From assembly GCA_008729055.1 (NCBI GenBank), contig SDUX01000004.1:3164172-3228171 (forward strand): 64,000 bases of DNA, written 5' to 3'. The notes under the pieces were generated by a model. That model worked only from the letters and a program-made list of their open reading frames with translations, was not told where the DNA came from and made no database searches. The translations under genes were made by a program, and so were the position numbers. Position 1 is the first letter of the stretch. Every line of letters starts with the position of its first letter. Origin of the DNA: Pyropia haitanensis. Taxonomy: Eukaryota; Rhodophyta; Bangiophyceae; Bangiales; Bangiaceae. Below, piece after piece: positions 11,621 through 23,373 of the stretch.

Positions 11621-12399
11621 GCCGGCGGCCGCCGCCGGCGGCCGTCGCCGGCCGCCGCGGCGGGCGGCAGACGTGGCGGCGTCGCAGCCGCGGTGGCTGC
11701 CGGCTGGGGGGCGACCCGCCAGCGGGGGGAGGGGGGCGGCTGGCCGCGGCGGGGGGGGGGGGGGGGGGGGTGCCGCCTGCCGCCGCCGTTGTACGCATCC
11801 GCCGCGCCGCCCGGCCTTGGCCCGCCGCCAGTGGACGCACGGGGCGTCGTGGCGGTGGCGGGAGAGGCTTGGGGGGGGGGGGGGGGGGGGGGGTGCCGGC
11901 CGCGCAGGGGGAGGGGGGGGGGGCGTGTGGCCGTGATGGCGACGCACCGCACGGCGGGCGGGCGGGCGGGCGGGCGGGGCGATAAAGACGGCCGCGGCTG
12001 TCGGCCGCCGCGTGACGCACCGCTGCCGTGAGCTCGACCGGCGGCACTGGAAGTACAGTACACAACGCGTAGTACGGTGAGCATTTCTACCCATTTCCAC
12101 CCGTTTGGGTACAAAATTGCGTGCTCGGGCATGTTCGAACTGCAGTCGCAAATATGTTGTACTTCCGACAGCTGTCGACCGAGAACTGCCCACACCAGAA
12201 ATTCACGATCGTCGCGACGGCGGGGGGCTGGCTCTCTGCCGGTCGTCCGCCACGTCCCCGTCGATGCGGCCGTCCCTGTCCCCGGCCGCGCCACCGACGG
12301 TCCTGACGTCGGCGGGCAGCCAAGGTACGCATCCCATACCCCCCCCCCCCCCCCCTCTGTCGCCGATATCCCTACCGCCCCCCTGCCTGTCGTGGCACC
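10816..12399. other. intergenic, GC-rich low complexity
   Basis: Divergent promoter region between the malectin-cupin gene (-) and RPL26 (+). It is dominated by G/C homopolymers and GGC/CCG runs (11120-11910). An AT-richer patch at 12040-12200 nearer RPL26 may be its promoter. No family is recognised in any frame. Confidence 0.55.
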
Positions 12400-13247
12400 A
12401 TGAAGCAGTCGGCGCTCGTGTCGAGCTCCCGCCGCAAGTCGCGGCGCGCCCACTTCCAGGCGCCCTCCTCGGAGCGGCGCGTGCGCATGTCGGCGTCGCT
12501 GTCGGCGGAGCTGCGCAAAAAGTACAACGTGCGGGCGGTGCCGATTCGCAAGGACGACGTCGTCACCGTTGTCCGTGGCACGTTTAAGAAGCGGGAGGGG
12601 AAGGTCATCACGTGCTTCCGCAAGAAGTACGTCATCCACATTGAGCGCCTGACGCGCGAGAAGGCCAATGGTGCGTACCGGGGGGGCGAGCGAGGGCGCA
12701 CGGGAGGGGGGGAGGGGGGGGGTGGGTGGGGAGGGGAGTCCCGCGCTGCTCGTGAGGGATACTGTGTTGGGGGCGTTGCTGCGTGGGGTGTTGCTGTGGG
12801 GTTGCGTGCGTGAGGGTGGGATGGAGCCGATGGGTGACGGCAGGGGAGCCTGCTGCGTGGAGACATCGGCTTGTTGCTGGGCGTGGACGTTGATGGCGGA
12901 GCCGCGTCTGTGATCCGAGCTGCTGCGCAGCGTGGCTTTTGGTCGCCGTGTACCCGGCGCGCGTCAAGCGTGACGGTGGCTGACCTCGTGTGCGCTCTTG
13001 TGTGTTTGTCAACCCTCTTCCTCTGTGTGTGTGCGCCGCGTGGATGGTCTGTCGTTGGTTTTGCCTGGGCTGCTCTTGGTGTCTCACAGGTGCCACCGTC
13101 CCTGTGGGCATTCACCCATCCAAGGTCCAGATTACCAAGCTGAAGATCAATGGCAACCGGCAGGCGCTGCTGGACCGGAAGAACCGGGATAAGTCGAAGG
13201 ACGCAAAGGCCAAGTTTTCGGAAGCGGAGGTGAACGACGTGGACTAG
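12400..13247 (+). CDS. RPL26: 60S ribosomal protein L26 (uL24)
   Basis: Two exons, 12400-12670 and 13090-13247; 142 aa, the usual eukaryotic length. Donor GTGCGT, acceptor CAG, phase 1. The protein matches eukaryotic uL24 throughout. An N-terminal basic tail ([19 protein letters not shown]) precedes [17 protein letters not shown], the KOW motif [30 protein letters not shown], and after the intron [14 protein letters not shown]. Family knowledge: uL24 binds 23S-like rRNA at the exit tunnel of the large subunit and is an early assembly protein. The intron splits the Gly codon just before the VGIHPSKV motif. A pyrimidine-rich stretch sits directly upstream of the ATG. Nothing is unusual apart from the shortened acidic C-terminus (EAEVNDVD). 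Confidence 0.97.
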
Positions 13248-14165
13248 GTGTGGGGAGCTGCGCGAGGCGCAGGTTTGGCCGCTGGTGGGGGGGGCGCGCG
13301 CTGCCGGCGCCCGGGGGCGGCGCATAGAGCCGGCCCCTGCAAGCGGGCGCGCGGCGCTGCCCTTTTGTGCGCCTGGTCGCGTGTCCTGCGAGCCGGTGAT
13401 GTGGGGTACCCTTGGCGGGTTGGTTCACGGCGGGTACCGAGTCTGGCATCAGGGAACAGTCGTGATTGCTGGAGCGAGAAATACATGCACCCCTTTTATG
13501 CAACCCACCTCACATGCTGCGGTATATGCAGTTCGCCCGCATGAGGCCGGGCTGGCTGTAGTGGAGGGCCGCCACCGGTACCCAGTGGCTGGCGTCTCGA
13601 CTAAGGTGATCCCCCACTGTGCGCCGCAGCGCCTGGGCAGTATCTTGGGGAAGGGTCGTGCAAGCGCACGTGCCGCCTGCTCGTCGACCAGTGTGGCCCC
13701 AACCCGTTGCACTTCTTTGAGCACGGGTGACGACATCAGCGCTCAATGCACGCAGCCCGAGGTTTGGCCTACCAACCCCTACGGTTCTCAGCAGCTGCAG
13801 TCCGCAGTGGGGCAATGCCAAAAGCGCGCCGCGCGGAACCAACAGCCAAGGTGGTAGGCTCTGGTTGGTTGCCAATCGACAGGCACGTGCCAGGCCAATC
13901 GCGCGGATGACCCGGACCGAGCGCGCGAAGCTCGGGGAAACGGTGCTGCGGAGAGCATGAGAACTGCTGTTGAACGCGGGCCACTGAAACACAAAAAAAA
14001 AACACTCGCACCAGCCATGTCTTCCAGCCCGTAAGAAAACAAACAAAAAGAGGGGAGAAATAAAAGAGGGATAACCAAAACAAAAAAAGGGTGCCACGAA
14101 AAAGATACAAGGCAAGGGAAAAAGGGTGCAGCTGACCAGCAATGTTACCCTCAAGCTTGAGGTTG
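13248..14165. other. intergenic between convergent RPL26 and ELO genes
   Basis: No gene recognised. Composition shifts from mixed to A-rich (13980-14120, with several A-runs), which on the minus strand is the T-rich 3' region of the elongase. No AATAAA signal was found for either gene. Confidence 0.55.
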
Positions 14166-14981
14166 TCACTCGGTCTTGGCCAGCAGCTTTGCCTCCCGTG
14201 GCGCCTTGTACGTCTGAATGTAGAACCGGACAAAGAGAAACAGGTACGAGAGCAGCACGCCAATGCCAGTCACGGCGCCAACCGGTGTGCCGTAGCACGC
14301 CGTCGGGTCCCAGCCACCCGCAATGAACACAGCGTAGGCGTACGAGGCCACAGACACACCCACCACGAACTGGATGCACTGGAGGGTCGTCAGGTGCCGC
14401 TTCCACCATACCCGCACCTTGATGGCCGACTGCGCATAGTACCAGTACATGAAGATGTGCACAAAAAGGTTGAAGCCGATGGGCACCCACTGGCACGCAG
14501 AGTACTCGACAATCTGCGACCATGTTAACACCAGAGTCGCAGCGTGGTGATATTGGTGCAAAAACGGCACTGGCTTCTTTCGTAGCACCTGCAACACAGT
14601 ATCGACCAGCTCCCAGTACTTAAACAGGTGATTCACGTAGTACACCGCCTGGATGCGGCCGTCATCAAAAACGTCCTTGGAACAAATGAGTTGTTGCAGC
14701 GTCAAGTTGTACCACCACTGCTCCCCAATGATGGACGCCAGGGCTGTGAACAGCACCAGCGACGCCCCCGACAGCACCAGGTTGTGCCAGTACAGGAACC
14801 GGGGCATCACCATCGCCTTCCGCTCACGCATAAAGCGGGCCAACACCCGCAGTGTTGTAAAGTACGCGACCACCGTAAACATCGGCCACGCCACGTGCGA
14901 CATGGGCGTGACGCCCCGCTCAAACCGCCATGATGCCAGCGGCGCCAGCGCCGCTGTCATCCATGTCGTCGCGCCCTTCAT
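14166..14981 (-). CDS. ELO-family very-long-chain fatty acid elongase (3-ketoacyl-CoA synthase)
   Basis: Single exon, 271 aa. Family knowledge: ELO proteins are multi-pass ER membrane enzymes that condense malonyl-CoA with an acyl-CoA, the first step of elongation. Diagnostic motifs are present. KYWELVDTVLQVLRKK is at 121-136, the histidine box HQYHH at 142-146, NLFVHIFMYWYYA follows, and late TM segments end near RFYIQTYK. Several hydrophobic segments fit about seven membrane passes. The ATG at 14981 was chosen because upstream in-frame residues are Arg/Pro-rich and unlike the family N-terminus, although a longer 325-aa reading exists. The C-terminus (REAKLLAKTE) lacks a classical KKXX retrieval signal but is basic. 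Substrate class (saturated versus polyunsaturated) cannot be settled; the elongase is probably involved in making long-chain PUFA or sphingolipid acyl chains. Confidence 0.93.
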   Translation of the reverse strand: MKGATTWMTAALAPLASWRFERGVTPMSHVAWPMFTVVAYFTTLRVLARFMRERKAMVMPRFLYWHNLVLSGASLVLFTALASIIGEQWWYNLTLQQLICSKDVFDDGRIQAVYYVNHLFKYWELVDTVLQVLRKKPVPFLHQYHHAATLVLTWSQIVEYSACQWVPIGFNLFVHIFMYWYYAQSAIKVRVWWKRHLTTLQCIQFVVGVSVASYAYAVFIAGGWDPTACYGTPVGAVTGIGVLLSYLFLFVRFYIQTYKAPREAKLLAKTE

Positions 14982-15630
14982 GGCACCCACTGAGACGCCA
15001 ACGACACACGACAGTGGGACGTGTCCAGGCGCGTACCCTGCTGGGCAGAAGCGGCGAGGAAGAGCGGGTGTGGGGTCAGGGCGGGGGCGGCGGCGGTGGC
15101 GGGCAGCCGGAAAAGAAAAGAAATGACCTGTCGCGCCAAACACAATCGGCCCTGCCGGTGCAGCCAGCGCGGCGGGCGTCCACTCGCATTGAACGGACTG
15201 CTTTGAAAACAGGCCGTCCCGCTGCTATGGCGTGGGGCCACAGGCCCCGCCAATTGGGCCACGCGGGCCCCCGCGGGAGACGCCCGCCAGACGCGAGTCG
15301 AACAGCCGCCGTTTCGTGGGCTGGCTACCAGCCACGACAACCAATCGACGGTGTCGGTGGGCCCTGGACGAGCACCAATCGCTGTCAGACCATGATCGGC
15401 GTCCAATTGACGTGACGAGGACATCAATTGTGCGATGCCATCCGGAACGACTTGTCCCCACAGAGTTGAATCAAGCCGCCGCAGTGAGTGGAAGGATCAA
15501 CGGCACAATTCAAGTCCCTATCCAACGTGTATAATTGTACGTCCCGAACTACAAGTGGGGGACGACTGGATTGGGTGATGGGCACCACCCGCCCCCGTTG
15601 ATTCAGTGAGAGCGGATTCCGAGAGGACCT

Positions 15631-15678
15631 GCGCAGTGCAGCTTAGAGCTGGATCCACCTCAAAGCCTCTTCAAGGCC
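15631..15678 (+). repeat. left arm of an imperfect inverted repeat pair
   Basis: This 48-base arm starts GCGCAGTGCA, contains GGATCCACCT, and ends near TCAAGGCC. It matches the reverse complement of 17246-17292 at about 39 of 48 positions. The pair encloses about 1.6 kb, an arrangement expected of a degraded element with terminal inverted repeats. No transposase was recognised. Confidence 0.55.
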
Positions 15679-15888
15679 TGATCCGGGCGGAAATCGGGCC
15701 CGGAGGCTTGAAGACCCCCTCCTGAAAGCACCGTAGGGCACGATTCCTTGAAGTGATCTTGATAAACCTTGATATGAACGTCTTTGCGGACGTGAACGAG
15801 GACATGCGAGGTACCACAAGGTGCGCCAGAGACAGAGCTATACAGAGACGTGAGAAAGAGCCTGCACCGAGAAGAGTTTGGCGATTTA

Positions 15889-15903
15889 TCAAGGAAATTC
15901 AAG
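15889..15903 (+). repeat. 15-base word repeated at 17213-17227
   Basis: TCAAGGAAATTCAAG occurs exactly here and again at 17213-17227. Both copies have TTGAAGAGGT nearby, so the two ends of the relic region share more than the inverted arms. Confidence 0.55.
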
Positions 15904-17196
15904 CAAAATTCAACCGATCGATTAAGGGGGTCGCGTCCTGCTCTCCGCTTGAAGAGGTCGTGATCGCGCCTCTCTTAACCCAAGTACGTCAGTCGGCACG
16001 GTTTTCGACCGCTCGTGTGCCGAAGCAGTCCGGGTTTATGCCCTTGATTCTGGGCACTTGCGAAGCTCAACGGAGTTGATCTCGAGTGATACACCCTGTA
16101 TCTCGCTTGTTTGATGAGTCTCTGTGGACTGCTTCCATCAAATGGACAGCGAAGTACGCGACCGTGCAGTCTCTGATGCTCCTTCCCCGACGCTGGATGG
16201 GTTCATTGATGCCGCAGCAGTCTGGCTACGGCATGCACTGCTGGCTCGGTCGGCGGAGTCACCTGAACCGGCACCAGCGTGCCGAGGACTGTGTCGCGTG
16301 CAGCTTCAGTGCACACTCGCCTACGTCTCTGCCCCCCCCTCCCCCCCCTCCCCCCCCCCCCCCCAGCCTTCTCCTCACGGACTCCTGAGCATCTGCTCCG
16401 TAAATTGTAGGCAACTGCTTCAGCTGCCACGCACTTGCCAGCACCAACGCCTACCCATGGCGCACCTCCTCCCCTGGCGCGACCGCGAATTTTCCGCTTC
16501 AACCCCCCCCCCCCCCCCCCCCTCGTCGTCCCGATGCCTTCCGGCCACGCCTCCTCCTCCATTCCCAGACACCCCCTCCTGGCCGTCACGGACGCCCCTC
16601 ATCGCTCACCTCCTCCCCTGGCGCGTCCTCCTCTTCCCGCACCCACCCCCCGCCAAACTTCCCGGTCCCCATGCCTGCCTGCGGCGCCCCTTTCTCTCGC
16701 CAAATCCCCTCGCCCCCCCAATCTTTCACTCCGCCCGATGCGCGGGGAAGTGGAGGGCGTCAGCGGTGAGGGTGGCTTCCCAAAAACGGAAAGCGGTCGT
16801 TTGCCACCGGAATGAACGGGATGAGAAGTGCGGGGGGGGCATACAGGACACTGGTGAATAGGCCGTGCGCGTGTGACGGACATCGTGTCGCTCGCTCTCT
16901 TGGCGATGACCGAAGCACGTGGGACAGGCCAGGGTTGTGGCCGGGGCCGTGTCGCCTTGCTCGGTTCCGTCAGACGCCTCCAACCCGGGGGTTGGGACCT
17001 CTTGTCGGCCGCAATCGGGCAGAGGTTCTCGCGCCGATGGGGACTGACATGGAGAGTTAAGAAGAGTTGGAATGTACTGGGGCCCTCCTTAACGCACGCC
17101 TAGCTCGACCTTAGTATCGTACTTCTTTGTATTGGCTACGCCACTAAGTGTGAAGATCGGACCTTAACTTGGCCGTGTCGCGGTGCGCGCGGCGCT

Positions 17197-17216
17197 TTGA
17201 AGAGGTACCTCTTCAA
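17197..17216. repeat. perfect 20-bp palindrome
   Basis: TTGAAGAGGTACCTCTTCAA equals its own reverse complement. It sits beside the right inverted-repeat arm. It could be a protein-dimer binding site or the scar of an inverted junction. Confidence 0.8.
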
Positions 17217-17245
17217 GGAAATTCAAGGCTGCTTCAACGCCTTCC

Positions 17246-17292
17246 GGCCTGAAGAGGCTCTCAGGTGGATCCCGGTGCAATGTGCACTGCGC
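17246..17292 (-). repeat. right arm of the inverted repeat pair
   Basis: Reverse complement of the 15631-15678 arm at roughly 80 percent identity. The outer ten bases (GCGCAGTGCA on the minus strand) are exact. Confidence 0.55.
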
Positions 17293-17635
17293 TGCCTCGA
17301 TACTCCCCTGACCTCGTACTGAGGGTGAAAAGGCCCTGCGTGCGGCTGCGCTCATCGAGCCAGTCGAAGGCGAGCCGGGGGGGGCCGCTTTGATGCACCA
17401 CACGTCACTGTTCTGTCCTTGCTCCCACCGGTGGCTAGCAGGATTCTGTCGAAACAAATGGCTCCTTGTCACGCGCCACTCGCAACCGACCGCGACACCA
17501 TACCGTTTGCAAGGATGCTGGAAGGGACCAAAGGGCGTTCAGGCTGACGGACCCTTTGCCAAGAAAGAGGAACGAACCAGAAGAGAGTTACTGTCACTTT
17601 ATCACAAACCCTCACACCCGCGCCACGCCGCCCAC

Positions 17636-19407
17636 TCAGCGAAGAACCAGCTTGTGGTCGTAAAAGCGGTAGAAGAGCATGTCCTGCTCCCACACAAACG
17701 TCTCCCCGCCGCCGCTCTTCGCCACAATTTTAAGCACGAACCGCCGGTTGATCTGGAAGCCCGACCAGCCCACCTCGGGCGCCCACGCTAGGAAGGGCGC
17801 TTCAAAGGTGGTCGTGATGAGCTTGCCATCCACCCAAAACTCAACTGACCGCACGTCGCCATACAGCTCTGCCCGGATGTTGACCGCCGTGATGCGCCAC
17901 ACGTTGACGGGCTGGAAGCCGGCACGGATGGGCGCGAGCACCCCAGAACCCGCCGTGCCCGCGCGCTCTACCAGCACCTGACGCATTTGGAGGCGCTTGG
18001 TCACCGCCTGGTGGAAAAAGGTCGGCGCGATCATCTTCTTGGAGCACCGCTGGGTCTTGGAGTCACACGCCCGCGCAAAGATGGTCACGGGCACGTCGAT
18101 CGGCATGTTGGCCCACATACGGGCGCGGCCATTGCGGTCCTTGCCCGTGAGGAAGTAGGGGGGCCCGAACTGTGTGCTGACCTTGATGCCCGCCACGTAC
18201 CACTCGACCATATCCGCCACCCCCTTGGTTGTGGCCGCCACAGACACCGCAGGCAGGTGGTGCTTGTTGATGCGAGGGAAGGGCGTGACAAGCGGCATGC
18301 TCTTGTTGCGCCACACCAGCCACATGGACAGCTTGTCAATGCCTGGGTAGCCCGACGGCGGACGGGACGCGCGCTTCTGCGTCTCGATGAGCGGCGCGGA
18401 ATAAATCACCGTCGGCACGTCGCGGCCGCCGCGAAAGCCCCTGGGCAGCCGCTCCTCTGCCTGGCCACACTGCAGGCCGCGGGCTTCGTACGGGCACGCA
18501 CCAATGCGGTCCACCGATGCCAAGCATCCCGCAGAAGCAGGGATGGTCGTGTTGATGCCCGGCTGGAAAGTCGCTTGGTACGCCTCTGCCACCTTGTTCC
18601 CGCCCGAGATGCGGATGAACGAGCAGTCATAGTAGTCCCCAAACTGCCCGTACAGGCCACCGCCGTACCACACCCACGAGAGAACATCTGTAGGCAGCAA
18701 AACCAAGCAAAGACGATAGCGAAAGGGCAGGAGACATACGACACAATTTGCCAGAAGAAACGGCACGGTCAGCATGCCTCCTCAGGATAGACGAGCCGCT
18801 CCACCCAGGTTCTAAGAACGACCGCTGGGCCGCGGCCGCCCCTGCGGCCCGACAGACGACCCCTCCCTCACAAACCACAAAAAAAAAAAAACGTACAGTC
18901 TCCATCCGGGTACACATCCGGCACGGTCACGGTCTGCCGGAACGCCGAGTTTTGTTTGTCCACCGCGCAGTCCCGCTCGCGCTCGACCGCCCCCTCGCAC
19001 GTGTGGCGGTCACTCACCCAGCACGAGTGCATAAACGCCGCCTGATGGTGCGCCCACTTGTTGTGCATCAGCGCGACGGGCACGAGCGCCCAGCGGATGA
19101 AGCCGCCCTCGTGGTTGTTGCGCGCGTACGTGACGCTGTACCGGCCGCCGCGCGCCCACACCGCCGCGGGGCGGGACGGGCTCGTCTCGCCATCGAGCTC
19201 CACGTTGGGGCACGGCCCGGGGCAGTAGCGCACCCACAGGTCCTCATGGCCGCCGACGCGGCAGCCCTGCATGCGCGACATGGAGCGGGGGTAGGTGAGG
19301 TACGAGTGCGCCGCGGCGGGCGGTGGGGGGGGGAGCACCGCCACTGCTAGCAGCGCGGCGGCCCACACCAGCGGCAGGCGGCGGCAGCCGCTTCTCGGCA
19401 GGGCCAT
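17636..19407 (-). CDS. secreted LPMO-like copper protein with two Ig-like repeats
   Basis: Two exons, complement 18897-19407 and 17636-18687; donor GTACGT, acceptor CAG; 520 aa. A signal peptide ends at ...PPAAA so that His34 (HSYLTYPRS) becomes residue 1, the hallmark of lytic polysaccharide monooxygenases. A second His is in YARNNHEGGFIRW (His99). After the splice the reading DGDYVLSWVWYGG followed by FGDYYDCS fits the core and axial-Tyr region of the chitin-binding-type-4/LPMO fold. Ten or more Cys suggest disulfides. The C-terminal half holds two related Ig-like units: GVADMVEWYVAGIKVSTQF and GDVRSVEFWVDGKLITTTF, each followed by a Pro-containing strand. Family knowledge: LPMOs cleave polysaccharides oxidatively using a histidine-brace copper. 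Red-algal wall xylan, mannan or cellulose as substrate is inference. The exact AA family is not assigned. Confidence 0.75.
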
Positions 19408-21708
19408 CTCGGCTCACCGCGTCGGCGAGGGGGGCTGCTACCGAGGAGGAGGCGGAGGGAAGGCGGGGGTAGGGGACGGCACCAGGCTGGTCACCGCGCC
19501 AGTGTGCGCACGCGTGTCCAGCAGCACCGACGATGGACGGCAACAGTGGAGAGGCACCGCCTCGTTCAGCGCCAGCAGCGGCTGCACACGCACCACCACT
19601 AGCCGCATCAGGCGGCCTGGGGATCCCGCTCTTAGTCCCACCCCGCCGACGACGCGACTGGGAACGCGGTGGGCGGGCCGGTCCCTCGTTCCCCCGGCCG
19701 CCACTTTAGACGACCGCCGTTCCAGCCGGTGGGGGCAGCGCGAGCGGCCTTGGCGGTCGTACCCGCGGAGCCGACGCCTGCTGCCGCCACGCACCTCTGC
19801 AAGCACAACCAACTGGCCGTCTCCACCCCCGCTTCCCCCACTCCCCTTCCCCAGAGCCACGCCAACAGACAGACATCAGCGCCGCCCCCTGCGTCCTCCG
19901 CCCCCAGCGCTCGCCGAGCCCGCCGCACCGCCCACCGCCGCCGCCGCCGCCGCCAGTACCGTTACCGCCGCGCCATCCGCCCAGGCACAGGGACCTCATG
20001 GGGACTCGCCGCCACAACGGCCGCGCCACGCTGGCCGCGCCCGCAACCGCCGCCGGCGCTCCGCCCGCGCATTCCCCCCCCCCCTCGCCGACGGCCGCCG
20101 CCCAAACGCAAGCCCCCGCCCCCCGCCGAGGGGTGGAAACGCGACCATCGTGCCGCCGCGGAACGCGCACCGGCAAACAGCAGCGGCGGCGCGCCCCAGG
20201 GGGCGGGATAAAACGGCAGCGGCAGGCAGCACGGACCGCCGGCAGGGCGCGGGGGGGAAGGCGGCGGCGAGTGCAAGCCGGCCGTGTGCCGTCCGCCACA
20301 CCGCCGTGGCTGCTGGTGGTGCCAGCGTGCCCGCGTCGGCCTCCCGTCAGCAGCGCGGCGGGGGGAGGGGGGGAAGGAGGGGGGGGGCGCGGGAGCGCGC
20401 CCCCACGTGGCCGCGCCATCGTCGTGCGCCATCGTCGGGCGCCACCGCCGGCCACCGTTGTCACGACGCAACCGCAGCCGCCATCATGGCCGGACCGCGA
20501 TGGTCACCAGCGGTACCGCCTCGCCGTCGCGGAGCAAGTTGCTCATGAGGTTGCCCTGCGGGGTGCGCTGCGGCGGTAGAGTTGCCGTGGACGACGACGG
20601 CACCCGGACGGCGGCCGCCGGGACGGCGCGACGCGGTCCGGCGGCGCCCGTTGTGACCGCGACGCCCGCTGAAGTTCCAGTCCACCGCGCAGGTCGGAAG
20701 AATTTGGCAGCGGCGCTTCGCGACAGCGAATGCGCGAGGCCGAGAGACAAGATTTCCTTGATGAGGCGCCGTGCGAAGAAACCCAGATCATCTGTGCAAG
20801 CACTCCTCTTTTTTTTTTTGAAAAAGCAAGGGTTGGCAAAAAGGCCTTGCGGTGCAGCGCCATGGCGCACTCTAGGGGCGCGCGCCTTGTAATGGAGGCC
20901 AACCGAGAAGAAGTGAGCCCAGCCGTGGGTAGAGCCGCGGGTCTTCCACCTTGGTGGCCGAGGCGTCGCCCGCCGCCGTCGCGGCCACGTGTCTCAGCTC
21001 GTCGCCCTCGTTGCCGCTGCCCACTATTTGGCAAGCGGCGGTGACGGTCACCCGCGCTGCTCGGCGGGATAGCCGTCGAGGCAGAACCCCCGCGTCGGTA
21101 GTGTTCAACCCCCGTTGATCTTGGTCGAAGAGGATTGGCGGCGGGTGTGGGTGGACAGGCGGCTGGCAATCGCGGGGCGCGCGGCGGTGGAGGGCGGCCG
21201 GTTGGCAGCGATAGAGGGAGGGGGGGAGCGCAACGGCGGCGTGCTCCCAGCGCTGGCCGCTGTGCTTGATAGAGCTGATGTCTCGGCGTGCTGCCGCGGC
21301 CGCGGCGGCTGCCGTCGCGCGCGTGCATCCTCAAGAAAGCGGCCGACGGATGAGGATCCAAGAGTGGAACAATTGTAGCATTGACTGAGAAAAGTGTCTG
21401 TACAATTCTTCTTGCACAAAGTGGGTGCATCCTGATCAGCGAGCACGAGCTGGCGTGGCGTCGACCCCGCGCTTACCGCCAAAACCGCGCTGCTCGCCTC
21501 CCCGTCGGCCGTCTGCTTGTGTCTGCCCGCCCCCAGCCGTCGTCTGTCGCAACCCGCCCCCCTCAGCGGTTTCTGCGTCCACCCCTCGTCCCCCCCCCGC
21601 CTTGTTCCTCTTCCCCCCCCCGCCTTGTGGCAGAAGGACTGTTGTTTGTCAGAGCCCCCTGCCCCCGTGCGTCTGTCGGCCCCGCGTGGGCAGGCACGTC
21701 GGGGTGTC
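19408..21708. other. intergenic between LPMO-like gene and RecQ4
   Basis: A divergent promoter region of 2.3 kb. 19600-20480 is GC-rich with compositional frames on both strands. 20700-20870 is AT-richer with a T10 run followed by AAAAAGC. 21360-21430 is another AT-rich patch close to the helicase. No gene was recognised. Pyrimidine-rich DNA (21580-21640) leads into the helicase ATG. Confidence 0.5.
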
Positions 21709-21950
21709 ATGGACGGTCGCTCCTCTGGCGCCTCGAGCGGCAGCCGCCCCGCCTCCTCGGACAGCGACGCGGGTGCCGACGGCAGTGCGCCCGCGGCGGC
21801 ACCCCGGCTGGCCATCCCCCCGGGTGGGGCGTTGCGCCGGCGACTGACGGCGCCGGCTGGCCTGGACGCGTGGGCGTCGGTGCGGCGCGTACGCAAGCGC
21901 CCGCGCCCAGACAAGGACGGGGCGGCCGACGACGGCGGCGGCGGCGGTGG

Positions 21951-21981
<31 letters not shown>

Positions 21982-22236
21982 AAGGACGGCGGCAAGGACG
22001 GCGACGCTGCTCCTGTGGAATTCCCGCTCACCTCTGAGGATGACGAGGAGGAGAGCGCGTCTGAGCTGGACGGCGACGGCGACGGCGACGGCGGCGGTGG
22101 CGCCGTGGCGGCGGAGGAGCTACCCCCGGGCGCGGAGCAGCTCGTCTTTACGGGCCGCAAGAGGGCGCCCAAGCGCAAGTCCCGCCTCGCCCGCCCGCTG
22201 GCGGCTATGCCCGGCTACCGCCGCCGGTCGGGGCGT

Positions 22237-22278
<42 letters not shown>

Positions 22279-22581
22279 CGCTTCCGTGGGGGCCGCGCCG
22301 GCGGCGGCGGCGGCGGCTGCCGCGGCGCCATTGGCGGCGTGTCCGCGGTCGGCGGCGGCCACCTGGACCGCCGCCTGTCCGCGTCGGCCTACTGGGATGG
22401 TGACGGCGGGGGTGACGGCGCCGGGGGGGGGGGGGGGGGGGGGGGGGACGCGCTCGCCGCCATTGCGGGGCGGGCAGACGTGGAGGACGAGGCGGGCGTC
22501 TTTGATGACGTGGAGGTTGCCGAGGGGGGGGTGGACGCCGGCGGTGGCGGCGGCGGCGGCGGCGGCGGCCGCGGCGGCGGC

Positions 22582-22628
<47 letters not shown>

Positions 22629-23314
22629 CGGCGCGCGGCGCGCCGCACCCGCCGGGCGCGTGGCGGGTGGCCGCAAGAGCCGCCGGGCGGCGGCACCGCC
22701 GTCGGCCCCGTTTGATGTGGCCGCGCCGGTGCGCGCGGCGGCGGCGGCGGGCGGGCGCTCCCCCCCCCCCCCCAGTCCGCCCTCGGGCGGTGCCCCCCCC
22801 CCCCCCCCCTCAGCCGGCGGGCCGCCCGTCGGCGCCACCACCGCCGCCGCGAGTGCCCCCCCCCCCGGCGCGCCCACCCCCGCGCTCACCGACGCGGCGG
22901 CCCTCGCCGCCAAGCTCACCGCCGTCACCGGCCACGCCGCCTTCCGCCCCGGCCAGGCGGCGGCGGTGACGGCGGTGCTGCGGCGGCAGTCGGTGCTCGC
23001 GGTGCTCCCCACCGGCGGCGGCAAGAGCGTCCTCTACCAGCTCCCCGCCGCGCTGCTGCGCGGCCTGACGGTCGTCATCTCGCCGCTGACGGCGCTGCTG
23101 CTCGAGCAGCTGGCGCGGCTGCCCGCGTGCCTCACCGGCGAGTGCTTCCGGGCGGGCCAGCCCGCCGCGACGGTGGCGCGCATCGAGGGGCGGCTGCTGG
23201 CGGGGGAGGTGGACGTGCTGTTTGTGTCGCCCGAGCGGCTGCTCAGCGACCGGTTCGCCACGTTTATGCGCACGCACGCGGTCGGCGGCGGCACCACGGC
23301 CGACGGCGGCGGCA

Positions 23315-23373
<59 letters not shown>

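Larger units (their letters stand above)
14982..17635. other. AT-richer intergenic region with decayed repeats
   Basis: The first 250 bases are GC-rich and probably hold the elongase promoter. From about 15400 composition becomes much less GC-rich than genes nearby, and small frames carry no recognisable family. Inverted and direct repeats (listed separately) suggest a decayed mobile element or pseudogene. Pyrimidine-rich tracts lie at 16330-16370 and 16500-16560. Confidence 0.5.

Noticed and set aside
20543..21430. Minus-strand frame upstream of RecQ4, and the opposing 87-aa plus frame at 21115
   Set aside because: Both readings look equally plausible by composition and neither has motifs or splice support.
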